Shown piece by piece: positions 51,392 to 59,838 of a stretch of 64,000 nt of DNA (positions within the stretch are counted from its first letter, which is position 1; every line of letters begins with the position of its first letter). The stretch spans positions 124,001 through 188,000 of the forward strand of contig NZ_RZYA01000016.1 in assembly GCF_004005495.1 (NCBI RefSeq), given 5' to 3'. The position numbers were made by a program, and so were the translations under genes. The notes below the pieces were generated by a model. The model had not been told where the DNA came from, searched no databases, and saw nothing but the letters and a program-made list of their open reading frames with translations. This stretch comes from Streptomyces antnestii. Lineage in GTDB: Bacteria; Actinomycetota; Actinomycetes; Streptomycetales; Streptomycetaceae.

Positions 51392-51967
51392 GACCGCGAA
51401 ACGCATCAGCGCCCGCTCGTCCCCCTGCTTGATCTTCCCCGTCTCGTTCAGCACCTCGAGCTTCCAACTGCCGTTGACCCGTACGGCCTTGGCGACGCGG
51501 CAGCCGTTGTCGTTGGTGAGCAGGCTCGGCCAGATGTCGGCGACCTGCTGGGAGCTGCCGCCGGTCGCGTCGTACACCTTGAAGCTGATGTTCCGCGCCT
51601 TCTGGAAGGAGCTGGACTTCTTGTAGGCGGCGGCCACGAACACGATCGACGTGATGTTGGCCGGGACGCGGGCGAACTCGACGGTCACGGTCTCGTCGTC
51701 ACCGTCGCCACGCCCCGTCTGGTTGTCGCCGCTGTGCACCAAGGAGCCGTTGCCCAGCGGGTCCAGGGAGTCGAGGCCCGCGAGCCGTACGGGGTCGGCG
51801 CCTTGCAGGGCTATGGCGATCAGGTCGAGGTCGGTTCCGGCGTTCCGGCGCAGCTTGCCCATCAGACCGCCACTGCTGCCGGCGGTGGGGTCCCAGGACA
51901 CTCCGATGGACAGGTGCGTCACACCGTCGAGATCTGCCGGTCCGTCTTCCTTGGTGAGCGTGATCAT
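51380..51967 (-). CDS. TerD-family stress protein
   Basis: 195 residues with the TerD fold: HLSIGVSWDP near the start, DLDLIAIAL, LGNGSLVHSGDNQTGRGDGDDETV (calcium-binding Asp/Asn) and the final Arg-rich part. Ter proteins contribute to tellurite, phage and envelope-stress tolerance; Streptomyces has many copies with developmental roles. GAGG before the ATG. It stands alone, without terC or terZ here. Confidence 0.92.
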   Translation of the reverse strand: MITLTKEDGPADLDGVTHLSIGVSWDPTAGSSGGLMGKLRRNAGTDLDLIAIALQGADPVRLAGLDSLDPLGNGSLVHSGDNQTGRGDGDDETVTVEFARVPANITSIVFVAAAYKKSSSFQKARNISFKVYDATGGSSQQVADIWPSLLTNDNGCRVAKAVRVNGSWKLEVLNETGKIKQGDERALMRFAVSNR

Positions 51968-52062
51968 GTGAATTCCTCGGGATGATTGAGTGCGACGTAT
52001 GAAGTCTGCCGGTATCCCGCGCCACTTGACACACCCGGCCCCGAACTAGGGGGGCGGCGCCG

Positions 52063-52647
52063 TCAGGCGATGTCCGCCTCGTGCGGGACGACGACCCCGT
52101 ACAGGTCGGCGATCGTGGCGAGCGCGCCGTGGTGCACCTGACGGGATTCCAGGTCGATGCCCAGGACCGGCAGCGACCGGGTGGCCGTGGCGTCGGCGGC
52201 GACCGTGGGACGGTTGCCCCGCAGGAACGCGCCCTGCGCGGTGAACGCCACGCACATGTGCGTCATCCAGCCCGCGATGACGACGTCCTGCCCCTCGGGC
52301 ACGTGCCGGTCCAGGTCGGTGCCGAGGAACGCGTTAGGCGCCTCCTTGACGACGACGGGCTCGCCGTCGACCGGCGCGACCCGGGGATGGATCCGACCGA
52401 TCTCCGCCCGGATGTCGTACGGGGTGCCCTCACCGCCGTCGTTGACGACGTGCACGACGTTCGCGCCCGCCTCCCGTGCGCGCCGGAGCAGTCGGGCGGC
52501 GGCGTCGAGCGACGCCTCCCAGCCGTCGAGCTCCATCACGCCCCGGGTGTAGGTGTTCTGGAAGTCGATCAGGATCAGCGTCGAGTCGGCCAGCTTCGCG
52601 GGCGTCTCGTCGAAGCCGTTGAGCTCGCGCAGCGTCGTTCTGGACAT
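52063..52647 (-). CDS. Isochorismatase-family cysteine hydrolase
   Basis: 194 residues from the ATG at 52647 with AAGGCGGT upstream. Catalytic set: Asp in ILIDFQN, Lys in VVKEAPNAF and Cys in GWMTHMCVAFTA. The family hydrolyses isochorismate, nicotinamide, N-carbamoyl compounds and others. It faces a GlxA-type regulator, which commonly controls such hydrolases. The substrate is unknown. Confidence 0.9.
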   Translation of the reverse strand: MSRTTLRELNGFDETPAKLADSTLILIDFQNTYTRGVMELDGWEASLDAAARLLRRAREAGANVVHVVNDGGEGTPYDIRAEIGRIHPRVAPVDGEPVVVKEAPNAFLGTDLDRHVPEGQDVVIAGWMTHMCVAFTAQGAFLRGNRPTVAADATATRSLPVLGIDLESRQVHHGALATIADLYGVVVPHEADIA

Positions 52648-52796
52648 GGGTGTACCGCCTTCGGATGTCAGCTGGGGGTCGGCGGCCCGAACGGTGTGGT
52701 GGGCCGCGTCCTCCACGCTAGGACCCGGCTCGCGTGTCGGCAATGACGCCTAACATGCAGATACAGACATGCCGCGACCGTGGATCAGGGAGACTC

Positions 52797-53792
52797 GTGC
52801 CGGGCACCCGACGACTCATCGTCATCGTCCTCTTCGAAGGCGTCGACCTGCTCGACGTCACCGGGCCGCCGGAGGTGTTCTCCCTGGCCCGGCGCGAGAC
52901 GGAGGACGCCGCGAACTACCACGTGGTCCTCGCCGCCGAGACCATGGACCCCGTCACCACCGGCGCCGGGGTCCGCATCCTCCCCGACATCACCTTCGCG
53001 GAGGTCGCCACCGCGGGCATCGACACCCTCGTCGTGCCCGGCTCGGTCGAGGTCGACAGCGAACACCGTGTGCACGCCCTCGTCGACCCCGCGCTGGTCA
53101 CCTGGGTGAAGACCCTCGCCGGCCGGACGCGCCGAGTCACCTCCGTCTGCGTGGGCGCGCACCTCCTGGCCGCCGCGGGCCTCCTCGACGGCAAACGCGC
53201 CACCACCCACTGGTCCACCGCGCAGCAACTCGCCGCGGAGCACCCCCTGGTGGAGGTCGACGCCGATCCCATCTTCATCCGCGAAGGCGACGTGTGGACC
53301 GGCGCCGGCATCAGCGCCTGCCTCGACCTGTCGCTCGCGCTGATCGCGGAAGACCTCGGAGAGCCCGTCGCGCTACGCGTCGCCCGCCAGCTCGTGATGT
53401 ACCTGAAGCGGCCGAGCGGACAGAGCCAGTTCAGCGTCCCCCTGGAGCAGGTCTCCACGACACGGCGTATCGAGGACCTGCGCCACCACATCCTGCGCAA
53501 CATCGGGGAGCCGCTCACGGTCGTGGACCTGGCCGAGTTCGCACACGTCAGCGACCGGCACCTCACCAGGATCTTCAAGAGCGAACTAGGCATGACGCCC
53601 CACGCGTACATCGAGTCCGTCCGCGTCGAGAAGGCGCGCCACGACCTCGAATCCTCCGACGCGACCCTGGAACGCATCGCGTCCACCTGCGGTTTCGGCA
53701 CGACGGACACTCTCGTGCGGGCGTTTCGCCGACGCCTGGACACGACGCCCACGGAGTACCGGCGCAGGTTCCGGGCCACCCACACCGAGTAA
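52797..53792 (+). CDS. GlxA-type AraC-family regulator
   Basis: 331 residues from a GTG with CAGGGAGA upstream. The N-terminal DJ-1/PfpI-like domain (about 8-185) keeps a Cys (VTSVCVGAHLLAAAG) in the nucleophile elbow position. The C-terminal two-HTH AraC domain (about 225-325) has AEFAHVSDRHLTRIFKSELG. GlxA-type proteins activate nearby hydrolase or arginine-related genes in response to a metabolite. It is divergent from the isochorismatase-like gene across 149 bases. Confidence 0.9.
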   Translation: MPGTRRLIVIVLFEGVDLLDVTGPPEVFSLARRETEDAANYHVVLAAETMDPVTTGAGVRILPDITFAEVATAGIDTLVVPGSVEVDSEHRVHALVDPALVTWVKTLAGRTRRVTSVCVGAHLLAAAGLLDGKRATTHWSTAQQLAAEHPLVEVDADPIFIREGDVWTGAGISACLDLSLALIAEDLGEPVALRVARQLVMYLKRPSGQSQFSVPLEQVSTTRRIEDLRHHILRNIGEPLTVVDLAEFAHVSDRHLTRIFKSELGMTPHAYIESVRVEKARHDLESSDATLERIASTCGFGTTDTLVRAFRRRLDTTPTEYRRRFRATHTE

Positions 53793-53865
53793 CGGCTCGA
53801 GTTGGCGGGTGCCCGGGCAGGGGAGACCATGGGCGGTGGTGTGCCATCTGTGACGAGGAGCGACC

Positions 53866-54717
53866 GTGTTGCGAAAGCTGACCGAAGAGGTCGAGGGCCT
53901 GACCGCGCTCGACGGCGCCTCGCGCGCGGCCGCCGGCTGGGTGGCGCGGGCGACGCGCTCCGACGCCGTCAAGAACACGCTGTCGGGCACCTGGCTGGGA
54001 CACCAGTTGCACCCCATGCTGACGGACATCCCCATCGGCGCCTGGACCATGGCCTCCGTCCTGGACCTGACCGCGGGCAGCGCCGGAGCCGCTTCGGCAC
54101 GTCGACTTGTCGGCATCGGGCTCATCGCGTCGGGACCGGCGGCCTGGACGGGCGCGTCCGACTGGTCCGAGACCTATGGCGCGACGCAGCGGGTCGGCCT
54201 CGTGCACGCCCTCCTCAACGTCACGGCGTCCGCGGTCCAGGCGTCGTCCTGGATCGCCCGTCGCCGGGGCCGGCGCGGCCTCGGGATCGCCCTCACCGGC
54301 GCCGGACTCTGCGTCACGGCGTGCTCCGCCTACCTGGGCGGACATCTGTCCCTGGCCCGGGGCGTCGGCGTCAACCACACCGCGTTCCAGCGGACCGTCG
54401 AGGACTGGACCGACGTCGCGGCGGTGTCCGACATCGGCGACGGCGAACCGCTGCGGGTCACGGCCGCGGGAGTGCCGGTGGTGCTGGTGCGGCACGAAGG
54501 GGTGCTGTACGCGCTCTCGGCGACCTGCACCCATGCCGGAGGCCCGCTCGACGAGGGCCGGATCGTCGACGACGGCTGTATTCGCTGCCCCTGGCACGGC
54601 AGTGTCTTCCGCCTCACGGACGGCAAGGCGACGCGCGGGCCGGCGGCAGTCGACGAGCCGCGCTGGGAAGTGAAGACCGACGGCGGCCGCGTCCACGTAC
54701 GGTCGGCCACGGACTGA
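53866..54717 (+). CDS. DUF2231 membrane protein with C-terminal Rieske domain
   Basis: 283 residues from a GTG with GAGGAG upstream. The N-terminal DUF2231-type part (about 40-175) has four membrane segments and the motif LGHQLHPMLTDIPIG. The C-terminal Rieske domain (about 185-275) keeps CTHAGGPLDEG and CPWHGSVF, the two Cys-x-His pairs for a 2Fe-2S centre. It is an electron carrier at the membrane, partner unknown. The stop lies 13 bases from the convergent PIG-V-like gene. Confidence 0.9.
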   Translation: MLRKLTEEVEGLTALDGASRAAAGWVARATRSDAVKNTLSGTWLGHQLHPMLTDIPIGAWTMASVLDLTAGSAGAASARRLVGIGLIASGPAAWTGASDWSETYGATQRVGLVHALLNVTASAVQASSWIARRRGRRGLGIALTGAGLCVTACSAYLGGHLSLARGVGVNHTAFQRTVEDWTDVAAVSDIGDGEPLRVTAAGVPVVLVRHEGVLYALSATCTHAGGPLDEGRIVDDGCIRCPWHGSVFRLTDGKATRGPAAVDEPRWEVKTDGGRVHVRSATD

Positions 54718-54730
54718 CCCCGCACGCTCC

Positions 54731-55954
54731 TCAGGGCGCGGTGCTCGCGTAGAACAGCGAGTGCACGCCGTACACGAAGGAGATCAGGGCGACGCAGGAG
54801 ACGAGTACGGCGGCCGTGCGTGGCCGCGCCCTCGTCAGGGCCAGCGCGGCCGGGAGCAACAGCGGGAAGGCGGGGAGGAGGAAACGCGGCTTGCACGCGT
54901 AGAACTTGGTGCCGCCGAAGGCGATGACCACCAGCACCAGCGCGTAGACGAGCACGGGCAGCGGCGGCCGGTCCAGGGCGAACAGGACCAGCGCCACAAG
55001 CGCGACGAGCAGGACGGCGGCGCCCATGTAGTACGTGAGATGCGCGGGCGTGCCCCGGTCGGTGAAGACGCCCTTGAGGAACTCGAACTCGCTCACTCCG
55101 AAGTCGAAGCGGGAACCCCAGTTGCTCTGGATGTCGAAGTAGCCGAGCAGGCTGCCGGAGCTCAGGCCCACCCAGGCGACGTACCCGGCCCAACCGAGCG
55201 GCGCGAGGGCCGCGCCGGCCCACACACGCCAGTCGTCACGGGCGCCCCGGCTCCGCCACAGGACCAGTGCCGCCGTGGCGAGGACGGCCGCGGCGACCGC
55301 GAGACCGTTCGGGCGGGTCAGGCCGGCGAGCAGGGCCAGGGAGCCGGCCCACAGCCAGCGGCGGGTGAGCACGGCGTAGAGGGAGAACGCGGACAGCGCG
55401 GTCATCAGCGACTCGCTGTACGCCATGGTCTCCACGATGGCGTGCGGGAGCAGGCCCCACAGGAGCACCAGGGTGATGCCGACCCCGCGGCCGTGCAGCC
55501 GCTCACCGACCGCGTAGATCCCGACCGCCGCGGCCCCGGCCGAGAGCCAGGCCGCCGCCAGGCCCGCGTCCACCGCACCGACGGGGAAGACCGTGGTGAC
55601 GGCACGCTCCAGGGCGGGGTAGAGCGGGAAGAACGCCATGTCGTTGTACGAGACACCAGGTGTCTTCGCCGTGATCACGGTGCCGTAGCCGTGCTGGGCG
55701 ATGCCCATGTACCACTTGCTGTCCCAGGAGGCGCCCAGACGGGGCCACATGGGCCGCTTCGTCCAGACGGAGACCAGGGCGGCCAGGGCGAGGCCGGTCA
55801 GGCGTGCCGCCACGTACAGCGCGAGCGCCGGAGCGGCTCTGTGCAGAGCGCCCCGCAGACGGCGGGGCAACGGGGCGTGACGTTCTTGGCGTGGGAGGGG
55901 CGGGGCCACCGCGATCCCAGTAGGCAAAGGTCCCTCCACCTCCGCAGCGGGCAT
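54731..55954 (-). CDS. PIG-V-like membrane mannosyltransferase
   Basis: 407 residues with about nine membrane segments. RPMWPRLGASWDSKWYMGIAQHGY carries the Trp-Asp acceptor loop of the PIG-V family (GPI mannosyltransferase II-related), and ESLMTALSAFSLYA fits later helices. In bacteria such proteins glycosylate membrane lipids or proteins from polyprenyl phosphate sugars. GtrA, a lipid-linked-sugar flippase-like protein, precedes it on the same strand, which supports that role. Confidence 0.85.
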   Translation of the reverse strand: MPAAEVEGPLPTGIAVAPPLPRQERHAPLPRRLRGALHRAAPALALYVAARLTGLALAALVSVWTKRPMWPRLGASWDSKWYMGIAQHGYGTVITAKTPGVSYNDMAFFPLYPALERAVTTVFPVGAVDAGLAAAWLSAGAAAVGIYAVGERLHGRGVGITLVLLWGLLPHAIVETMAYSESLMTALSAFSLYAVLTRRWLWAGSLALLAGLTRPNGLAVAAAVLATAALVLWRSRGARDDWRVWAGAALAPLGWAGYVAWVGLSSGSLLGYFDIQSNWGSRFDFGVSEFEFLKGVFTDRGTPAHLTYYMGAAVLLVALVALVLFALDRPPLPVLVYALVLVVIAFGGTKFYACKPRFLLPAFPLLLPAALALTRARPRTAAVLVSCVALISFVYGVHSLFYASTAP

Positions 55955-56059
55955 GACGAACTGCCGCGAGTCCGGACGGTCGAGGACCGGCGCCCGCGGT
56001 TCGATCGTGTGGGGCTCCCGCGCCGCGCGCGACCGGAGATGGGCCGGCCGGGTGGCGGG

Positions 56060-56584
56060 CTACCGCCGTCGGGCGTCGTGCCGGTATTCCCCGGTCACAT
56101 CGGCCGGTGGCGGTCCGGGCCGGTCGTGGGGGAGTGAGGGGAGCGCCTTGAACACCCATGTCCGGTAGGACCAGAAGCGGAAGAGCGTGGCGACGCCGAT
56201 CCCGAGGAACTTGAAGACGTTGCTCTGCAGCGTGCTGTCCCAGCCGAACCCGTACGTGGCCACGTAAAGAATGCTGTTCTCGATGACGAGGCCGATGGCG
56301 CTGAAGCCGAGGAAGAGGGAGATCTCCTTGGTGTGCTGCTCCGACTTCCGGTCCCGGTAGGTGAAATACCGGAAACCGACGTAGTTGAAGGCGATGGAGA
56401 TGAGGGTGGCGATGACGCTGGCCCGCACCACGGGAAGGTGGCCGAAATGGCGGCCGATATTGAAGGCCGCGATATTGACAAAAACTCCCGCACCACCGAC
56501 CGCGCCGAACTTGACGACTTCTTTCGTCAGCTCCACGGCGCGGGAATGAGGGGCAAGGGAATGAGGAGGATGGTCTTTCTCCAC
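56060..56584 (-). CDS. GtrA-family membrane protein
   Basis: 174 residues from a GTG at 56584 with GGAGG 9 bases before. Four membrane helices (starting KFGAVGGAGVFVNIAAF) and the short loop FNYVGFRYFTYRDR are typical of GtrA, which flips bactoprenol-linked sugars. Codes leftward upstream of the PIG-V gene with a 105-base gap. The C-terminal tail (GPPPADVTGEYRHDARRR) is polar. Confidence 0.9.
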   Translation of the reverse strand: MEKDHPPHSLAPHSRAVELTKEVVKFGAVGGAGVFVNIAAFNIGRHFGHLPVVRASVIATLISIAFNYVGFRYFTYRDRKSEQHTKEISLFLGFSAIGLVIENSILYVATYGFGWDSTLQSNVFKFLGIGVATLFRFWSYRTWVFKALPSLPHDRPGPPPADVTGEYRHDARRR

Positions 56585-56709
56585 GTGCGTCAACCTCCGT
56601 GGTTCGGCGGTCAACAATGTTCTGGATCGCGCGTAACAACGATGCGGGATCACGAGGGGATCGGCAATTTGGTTGAGATGCCGCCGTACATCGGAGAGAG
56701 TCCGGGGCC

Positions 56710-57261
56710 ATGGAGTTCTTCTGCTACCACCGTGACCGGCCCGGATCCGTCGACCTGCGCGGCGAGCTGATCGAGGAGCACTGGTCGTACATGGACCGGT
56801 ACGCGGCGGAGATGATCGCGCGCGGGCCGACCTTCGCCGACGACGGCGAGACACCCACCGGCAGCGTGCACATCGTCGACCTGCCGGACACCGCCGCCGC
56901 CCGTACGTTCGCCTTCGACGAGCCGAACTACCAGGCCGGTGCCTACCGGGACGTGCTGCTGCGGCGCTGGCGCAACATGCTGGGACGCACCATGTGGGAC
57001 TTCCCCGGCGGCAGGACCGGAGGCAACCGCTACCTGGTGATCGGCCTCGGCCCGGGCAAGGCCGCCGACATCACCGTCCCGCCGGCCCGCGACGAGCTCA
57101 TCGCTCACGGGCCACTGCTGTCCGACGACGAGAGCATCTGGGTCGGCACGGCGGTGCTGCTGCGAGCGGCGGACCCGGACACCGCGCGCGGGGTGCTGGC
57201 CGCTGACACGTACGCGAGCGTCGAGGTGCACGACTGGCAGTTCGGCGGGCGCCCGTCCTGA
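56710..57261 (+). CDS. Two-domain YCII-like protein
   Basis: 183 residues. Two similar ferredoxin-fold halves: about 1-90 with HWSYMDRYAAEMIARGP and about 95-183 with ARDELIAHGPLL and AADTYASVEVHDWQF. YCII proteins are about 95 residues; here two are in tandem. Function of the family is unsettled (dechlorination or binding). No clear ribosome site before the ATG. Confidence 0.85.
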   Translation: MEFFCYHRDRPGSVDLRGELIEEHWSYMDRYAAEMIARGPTFADDGETPTGSVHIVDLPDTAAARTFAFDEPNYQAGAYRDVLLRRWRNMLGRTMWDFPGGRTGGNRYLVIGLGPGKAADITVPPARDELIAHGPLLSDDESIWVGTAVLLRAADPDTARGVLAADTYASVEVHDWQFGGRPS

Positions 57262-57290
57262 TTCCGGTGAGCGCTGCATTCCGGCCACTG

Positions 57291-57310
57291 ATTCACACCA
57301 AAGAGTGAAT
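57291..57310. promoter_or_regulatory. Inverted repeat upstream of a membrane-protein gene
   Basis: ATTCAC-N8-GTGAAT, 94 bases before the next ATG, AT-rich in context. An operator or promoter element. Confidence 0.35.
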
Positions 57311-57403
57311 TGGGGAATGGATGTCCGCCCGCTTCCCCGTGGCGTGCGGTGTGCTGGACGGGTGCGGTGGCCAGGAGGGGCCGCGTTCGAACTGGGGGAG
57401 CGC

Positions 57404-57814
57404 ATGCGGGTTTTCGTGTTGTGCGCATGGCTGGTGACGGCGGCGCTGGGAAGCTATCTGGCCACGGTGTGGATCCGGAACGGGGGGCTGCGCCAGCAGC
57501 GCACGCCCGGCGTGACCCGGCTTCCGCTGTGGCTGGTTCTGGGGCATGTGACGCTGGCGGTCGGGGGCCTCGTCGCCTGGGGCGTGTTCCTGCTGGGGGA
57601 CGCGCGGAGTTCGGCCTGGGCGGCGTGCGCGGTCGTCCTCGTCGTCGCCGCGCTGGGGTTCACGATGCTGTTGCGCTGGCTGCCCAGCTCCGGACGGCAC
57701 TCCCAGTCCGGCACGGCGGAGCGGCACTTCCCCCTCGCGGCCGTCGTCGCCCACGGGATGAGTGCCGGTGCCACGGTGCTGCTGGTCGTCCTGGTGGTGA
57801 TACGCCGCATGTGA
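57404..57814 (+). CDS. Small membrane protein
   Basis: 136 residues with four membrane segments (about 3-22, 42-65, 73-92, 110-132) and no other motif. GGGGGAG precedes the ATG. I do not recognise the family; similar short four-helix proteins are common in Streptomyces with no role known. A shared transcript with the upstream YCII gene is possible. Confidence 0.75.
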   Translation: MRVFVLCAWLVTAALGSYLATVWIRNGGLRQQRTPGVTRLPLWLVLGHVTLAVGGLVAWGVFLLGDARSSAWAACAVVLVVAALGFTMLLRWLPSSGRHSQSGTAERHFPLAAVVAHGMSAGATVLLVVLVVIRRM

Positions 57815-57980
57815 CGCAAGGCCAGGGAGAGTGCGGAGAGCGGGGATAGTACGGAATCGGAGCTTCCGCGGATCGGCCGGCCGGCGATCGAGACAAGTGG
57901 TTCCGAAGTCCCACTTTCAATGTCAACTTTAGCTTTACGCTGCCTCCTGGGACATCACCAACGACCACAGGAGGCATCCC

Positions 57981-58709
57981 GTGACCGACACGCCCAGCTC
58001 CGCCGGTTCGCCCAGGCCGACGGGCAAGCCGGCCCGGCAGAACGTGACGTTCGCCAGCGGCGGGGCCGACGCCCACGGCTATCTGGCGTTGCCGCCGGCG
58101 GGACAGGGGCCCGGCGTCATCGTCATCCAGGAGTGGTGGGGCCTGACCGACCACATAGCTGACGTCACGGACCGGCTGGCCGGGGCAGGATTCGTGGCAC
58201 TCGCCCCCGACCTGTACGGGGGTAACGTCGCGCACGAGGCCGCCGAAGCGTTCAGGATGATGCGGGAACTGCCGGTGGAGAGCGGGGTCTCCCTGTTGTC
58301 GGGAGCGGTGGACTACCTGCTCGCCCGGCCCGAGGTCACGTCCAGGACCGTGGGCGCCGTCGGTTTCTGCATGGGCGGAGGATTCGTCCTCTACCTGGCG
58401 GCCCACGACCGGCGCGTGAGCGCGGCCGTCCCCTACTACGGCGTCATTCAGGGCGAGGTGCCCGACTTCTCCGGCCTGAAGGCGCAGGTCCAGGGCCACT
58501 ACGGCGAGCACGACCAGTCGATCCCGGTGGCCACGCTCCAGGGGCTGCGCGAGACGGTCAGGAAGCAGTCCGGTGTCGACGCCGATCTGCGCGTGTACCC
58601 GGCCGGGCACGCCTTCTTCAACGACGGCCGGCCCGAGGTGTACGACCCGAAGGCGTCGGCCGAGGCATGGTCGTCGACGCTGGAATTCCTGCGCGAGAAC
58701 GTTCGCTGA
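57981..58709 (+). CDS. Dienelactone hydrolase
   Basis: 242 residues from a GTG with AGGAGG upstream. The Cys nucleophile in VGAVGFCMGGGFVLY is intact, with Asp (EHDQSIPV) and His (AGHAFFNDGRP) following. DLHs open cyclic ester lactones in aromatic breakdown, though many members have other targets. AT-rich bases (about 57918-57940: TCAATGTCAACTTTAGC) just upstream suggest its promoter. Contrast with the gene at 20408, which lost the Cys. Confidence 0.93.
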   Translation: MTDTPSSAGSPRPTGKPARQNVTFASGGADAHGYLALPPAGQGPGVIVIQEWWGLTDHIADVTDRLAGAGFVALAPDLYGGNVAHEAAEAFRMMRELPVESGVSLLSGAVDYLLARPEVTSRTVGAVGFCMGGGFVLYLAAHDRRVSAAVPYYGVIQGEVPDFSGLKAQVQGHYGEHDQSIPVATLQGLRETVRKQSGVDADLRVYPAGHAFFNDGRPEVYDPKASAEAWSSTLEFLRENVR

Positions 58710-58775
58710 CGGCCCGCCGAAATCGGTCAGGAATCGAGAAGCGCGGGTGGCCGTGCCGGGCCTAGCCTGATCATC

Positions 58776-59186
58776 ATGGACATCACCATTCACACGACCG
58801 CCCTTCCGCACGACGACCCGGACGCGTCCCTGGCCTTCTACCGGGACGTGCTCGGCTTCGAGGTCCGCAGCGACGTCGGCCAGGGCAAGATGCGCTGGAT
58901 CACGGTAGGCCCCGTCGGCCAGCCCGGCACGTCGATCCTCCTGGCGCCGCCGGCCGCCGACCCCGGCATCTCCGAGGAAGAGCGCCGCACCATCGCCGAG
59001 ATGATGGCCAAGGGCACCTACGGCTGGATCCTCCTGGCCACCCGGGACCTCGACGCCACCTTCGAGAAGGTGCAGGCGGGCGACGCGGAGGTGGTCCAGG
59101 AGCCGACCGACCAGCCGTACGGCGTCCGGGACTGCGCCTTCCGCGACCCCGCGGGCAACCTCGTCCGGATCCAGGAACTGCGCTGA
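58776..59186 (+). CDS. VOC/glyoxalase-family protein
   Basis: 136 residues with paired beta-alpha-beta-beta-beta units: DPDASLAFYRDVLGFEV at the start and EKVQAGDAEVVQEPTDQPYGVRDCAFRDPAGNLVRI at the end; Asp/Glu and Gln positions match a vicinal-oxygen chelate fold. Could be a glyoxalase, dioxygenase or antibiotic-binding protein. The AraC-like gene follows after 40 bases in the same direction, a common Streptomyces pair. Confidence 0.9.
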   Translation: MDITIHTTALPHDDPDASLAFYRDVLGFEVRSDVGQGKMRWITVGPVGQPGTSILLAPPAADPGISEEERRTIAEMMAKGTYGWILLATRDLDATFEKVQAGDAEVVQEPTDQPYGVRDCAFRDPAGNLVRIQELR

Positions 59187-59226
59187 GCGTTCCGCCAACG
59201 GGCCGTCGGACGAAGGGAGTTCTCTC

Positions 59227-59748
59227 ATGTGCCACCCCTCGTGGGGGCGCGCACTCACCGAGGCCAGGCACCGGAGCGACCTCGTGCGGCTGCGCCGCGT
59301 CCGCGACCGGATCGACCGGGAGCATGCGCGGCCGCTCGACGTCCTGGCGCTCGCGCGCGGCGTGAGCGTGCCCGCCGGCCGCCTCAGCCGCCAATTCCGC
59401 CTCGCGTACGGCGAGTCGCCGTACGCGTATCTGATGCGGCGGCGCGTCGAGCGGGCGAAGGCGCTGCTGGCGCACGGCGGCCTCGGCGTCAGCGAGGTGT
59501 GTTCCGCGGTCGGCTGTTCCTCGGTGCGTACCTTCAGCGCGCGCTTCACCGAACTCGTCGGTGTGCCGCCCGACGCCTACCGGCACCGCGCCACGGGCAC
59601 GTCGGCGGTGCCGCCACCCCGTGCGGCGGAAGGGGAGACCCGACCGGTCAGGCTCCCGACGGAACCGGCTCGCACCGGCTTGCGATCGGCGGCGACGCCG
59701 GGGCCTTCGCCGAACCCGACGGGTTCGCCTGGGAGGCCTCGTTCCTGA
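59227..59748 (+). CDS. AraC-family DNA-binding protein without sensor domain
   Basis: 173 residues. The double HTH AraC domain (about 25-125) has LSRQFRLAYGESPYAYLMRRRVERAK and SEVCSAVGCSSVRTFSARF. There is no ligand-binding N-terminus; the C-terminal 50 residues are low-complexity, Pro/Arg-rich. Near the VOC gene upstream, so probably its regulator or the two form a binding pair. AAGGGAG upstream of the ATG. Confidence 0.88.
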   Translation: MCHPSWGRALTEARHRSDLVRLRRVRDRIDREHARPLDVLALARGVSVPAGRLSRQFRLAYGESPYAYLMRRRVERAKALLAHGGLGVSEVCSAVGCSSVRTFSARFTELVGVPPDAYRHRATGTSAVPPPRAAEGETRPVRLPTEPARTGLRSAATPGPSPNPTGSPGRPRS

Positions 59749-59789
59749 CGCCCGCGTCCTGAGGTGCGGGGCGCCGGGGAATGGCCTGC

Positions 59790-59817
59790 TGCCGGCCGAG
59801 ATCTCTCTCGGCCGGCA
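59790..59817. terminator. Terminator hairpin between convergent genes
   Basis: TGCCGGCCGAGA (59790-59801) and TCTCGGCCGGCA (59806-59817) with a 4-base loop. It separates the AraC-like and MFS genes. Confidence 0.75.
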
Positions 59818-59838
59818 TTCCCGGCAGGCCGGTGGGCC

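Noticed and set aside
53793..53865. Possible tRNA or small RNA between the GlxA-type and Rieske genes
   Set aside because: Only 73 bases with no cloverleaf or conserved loops.
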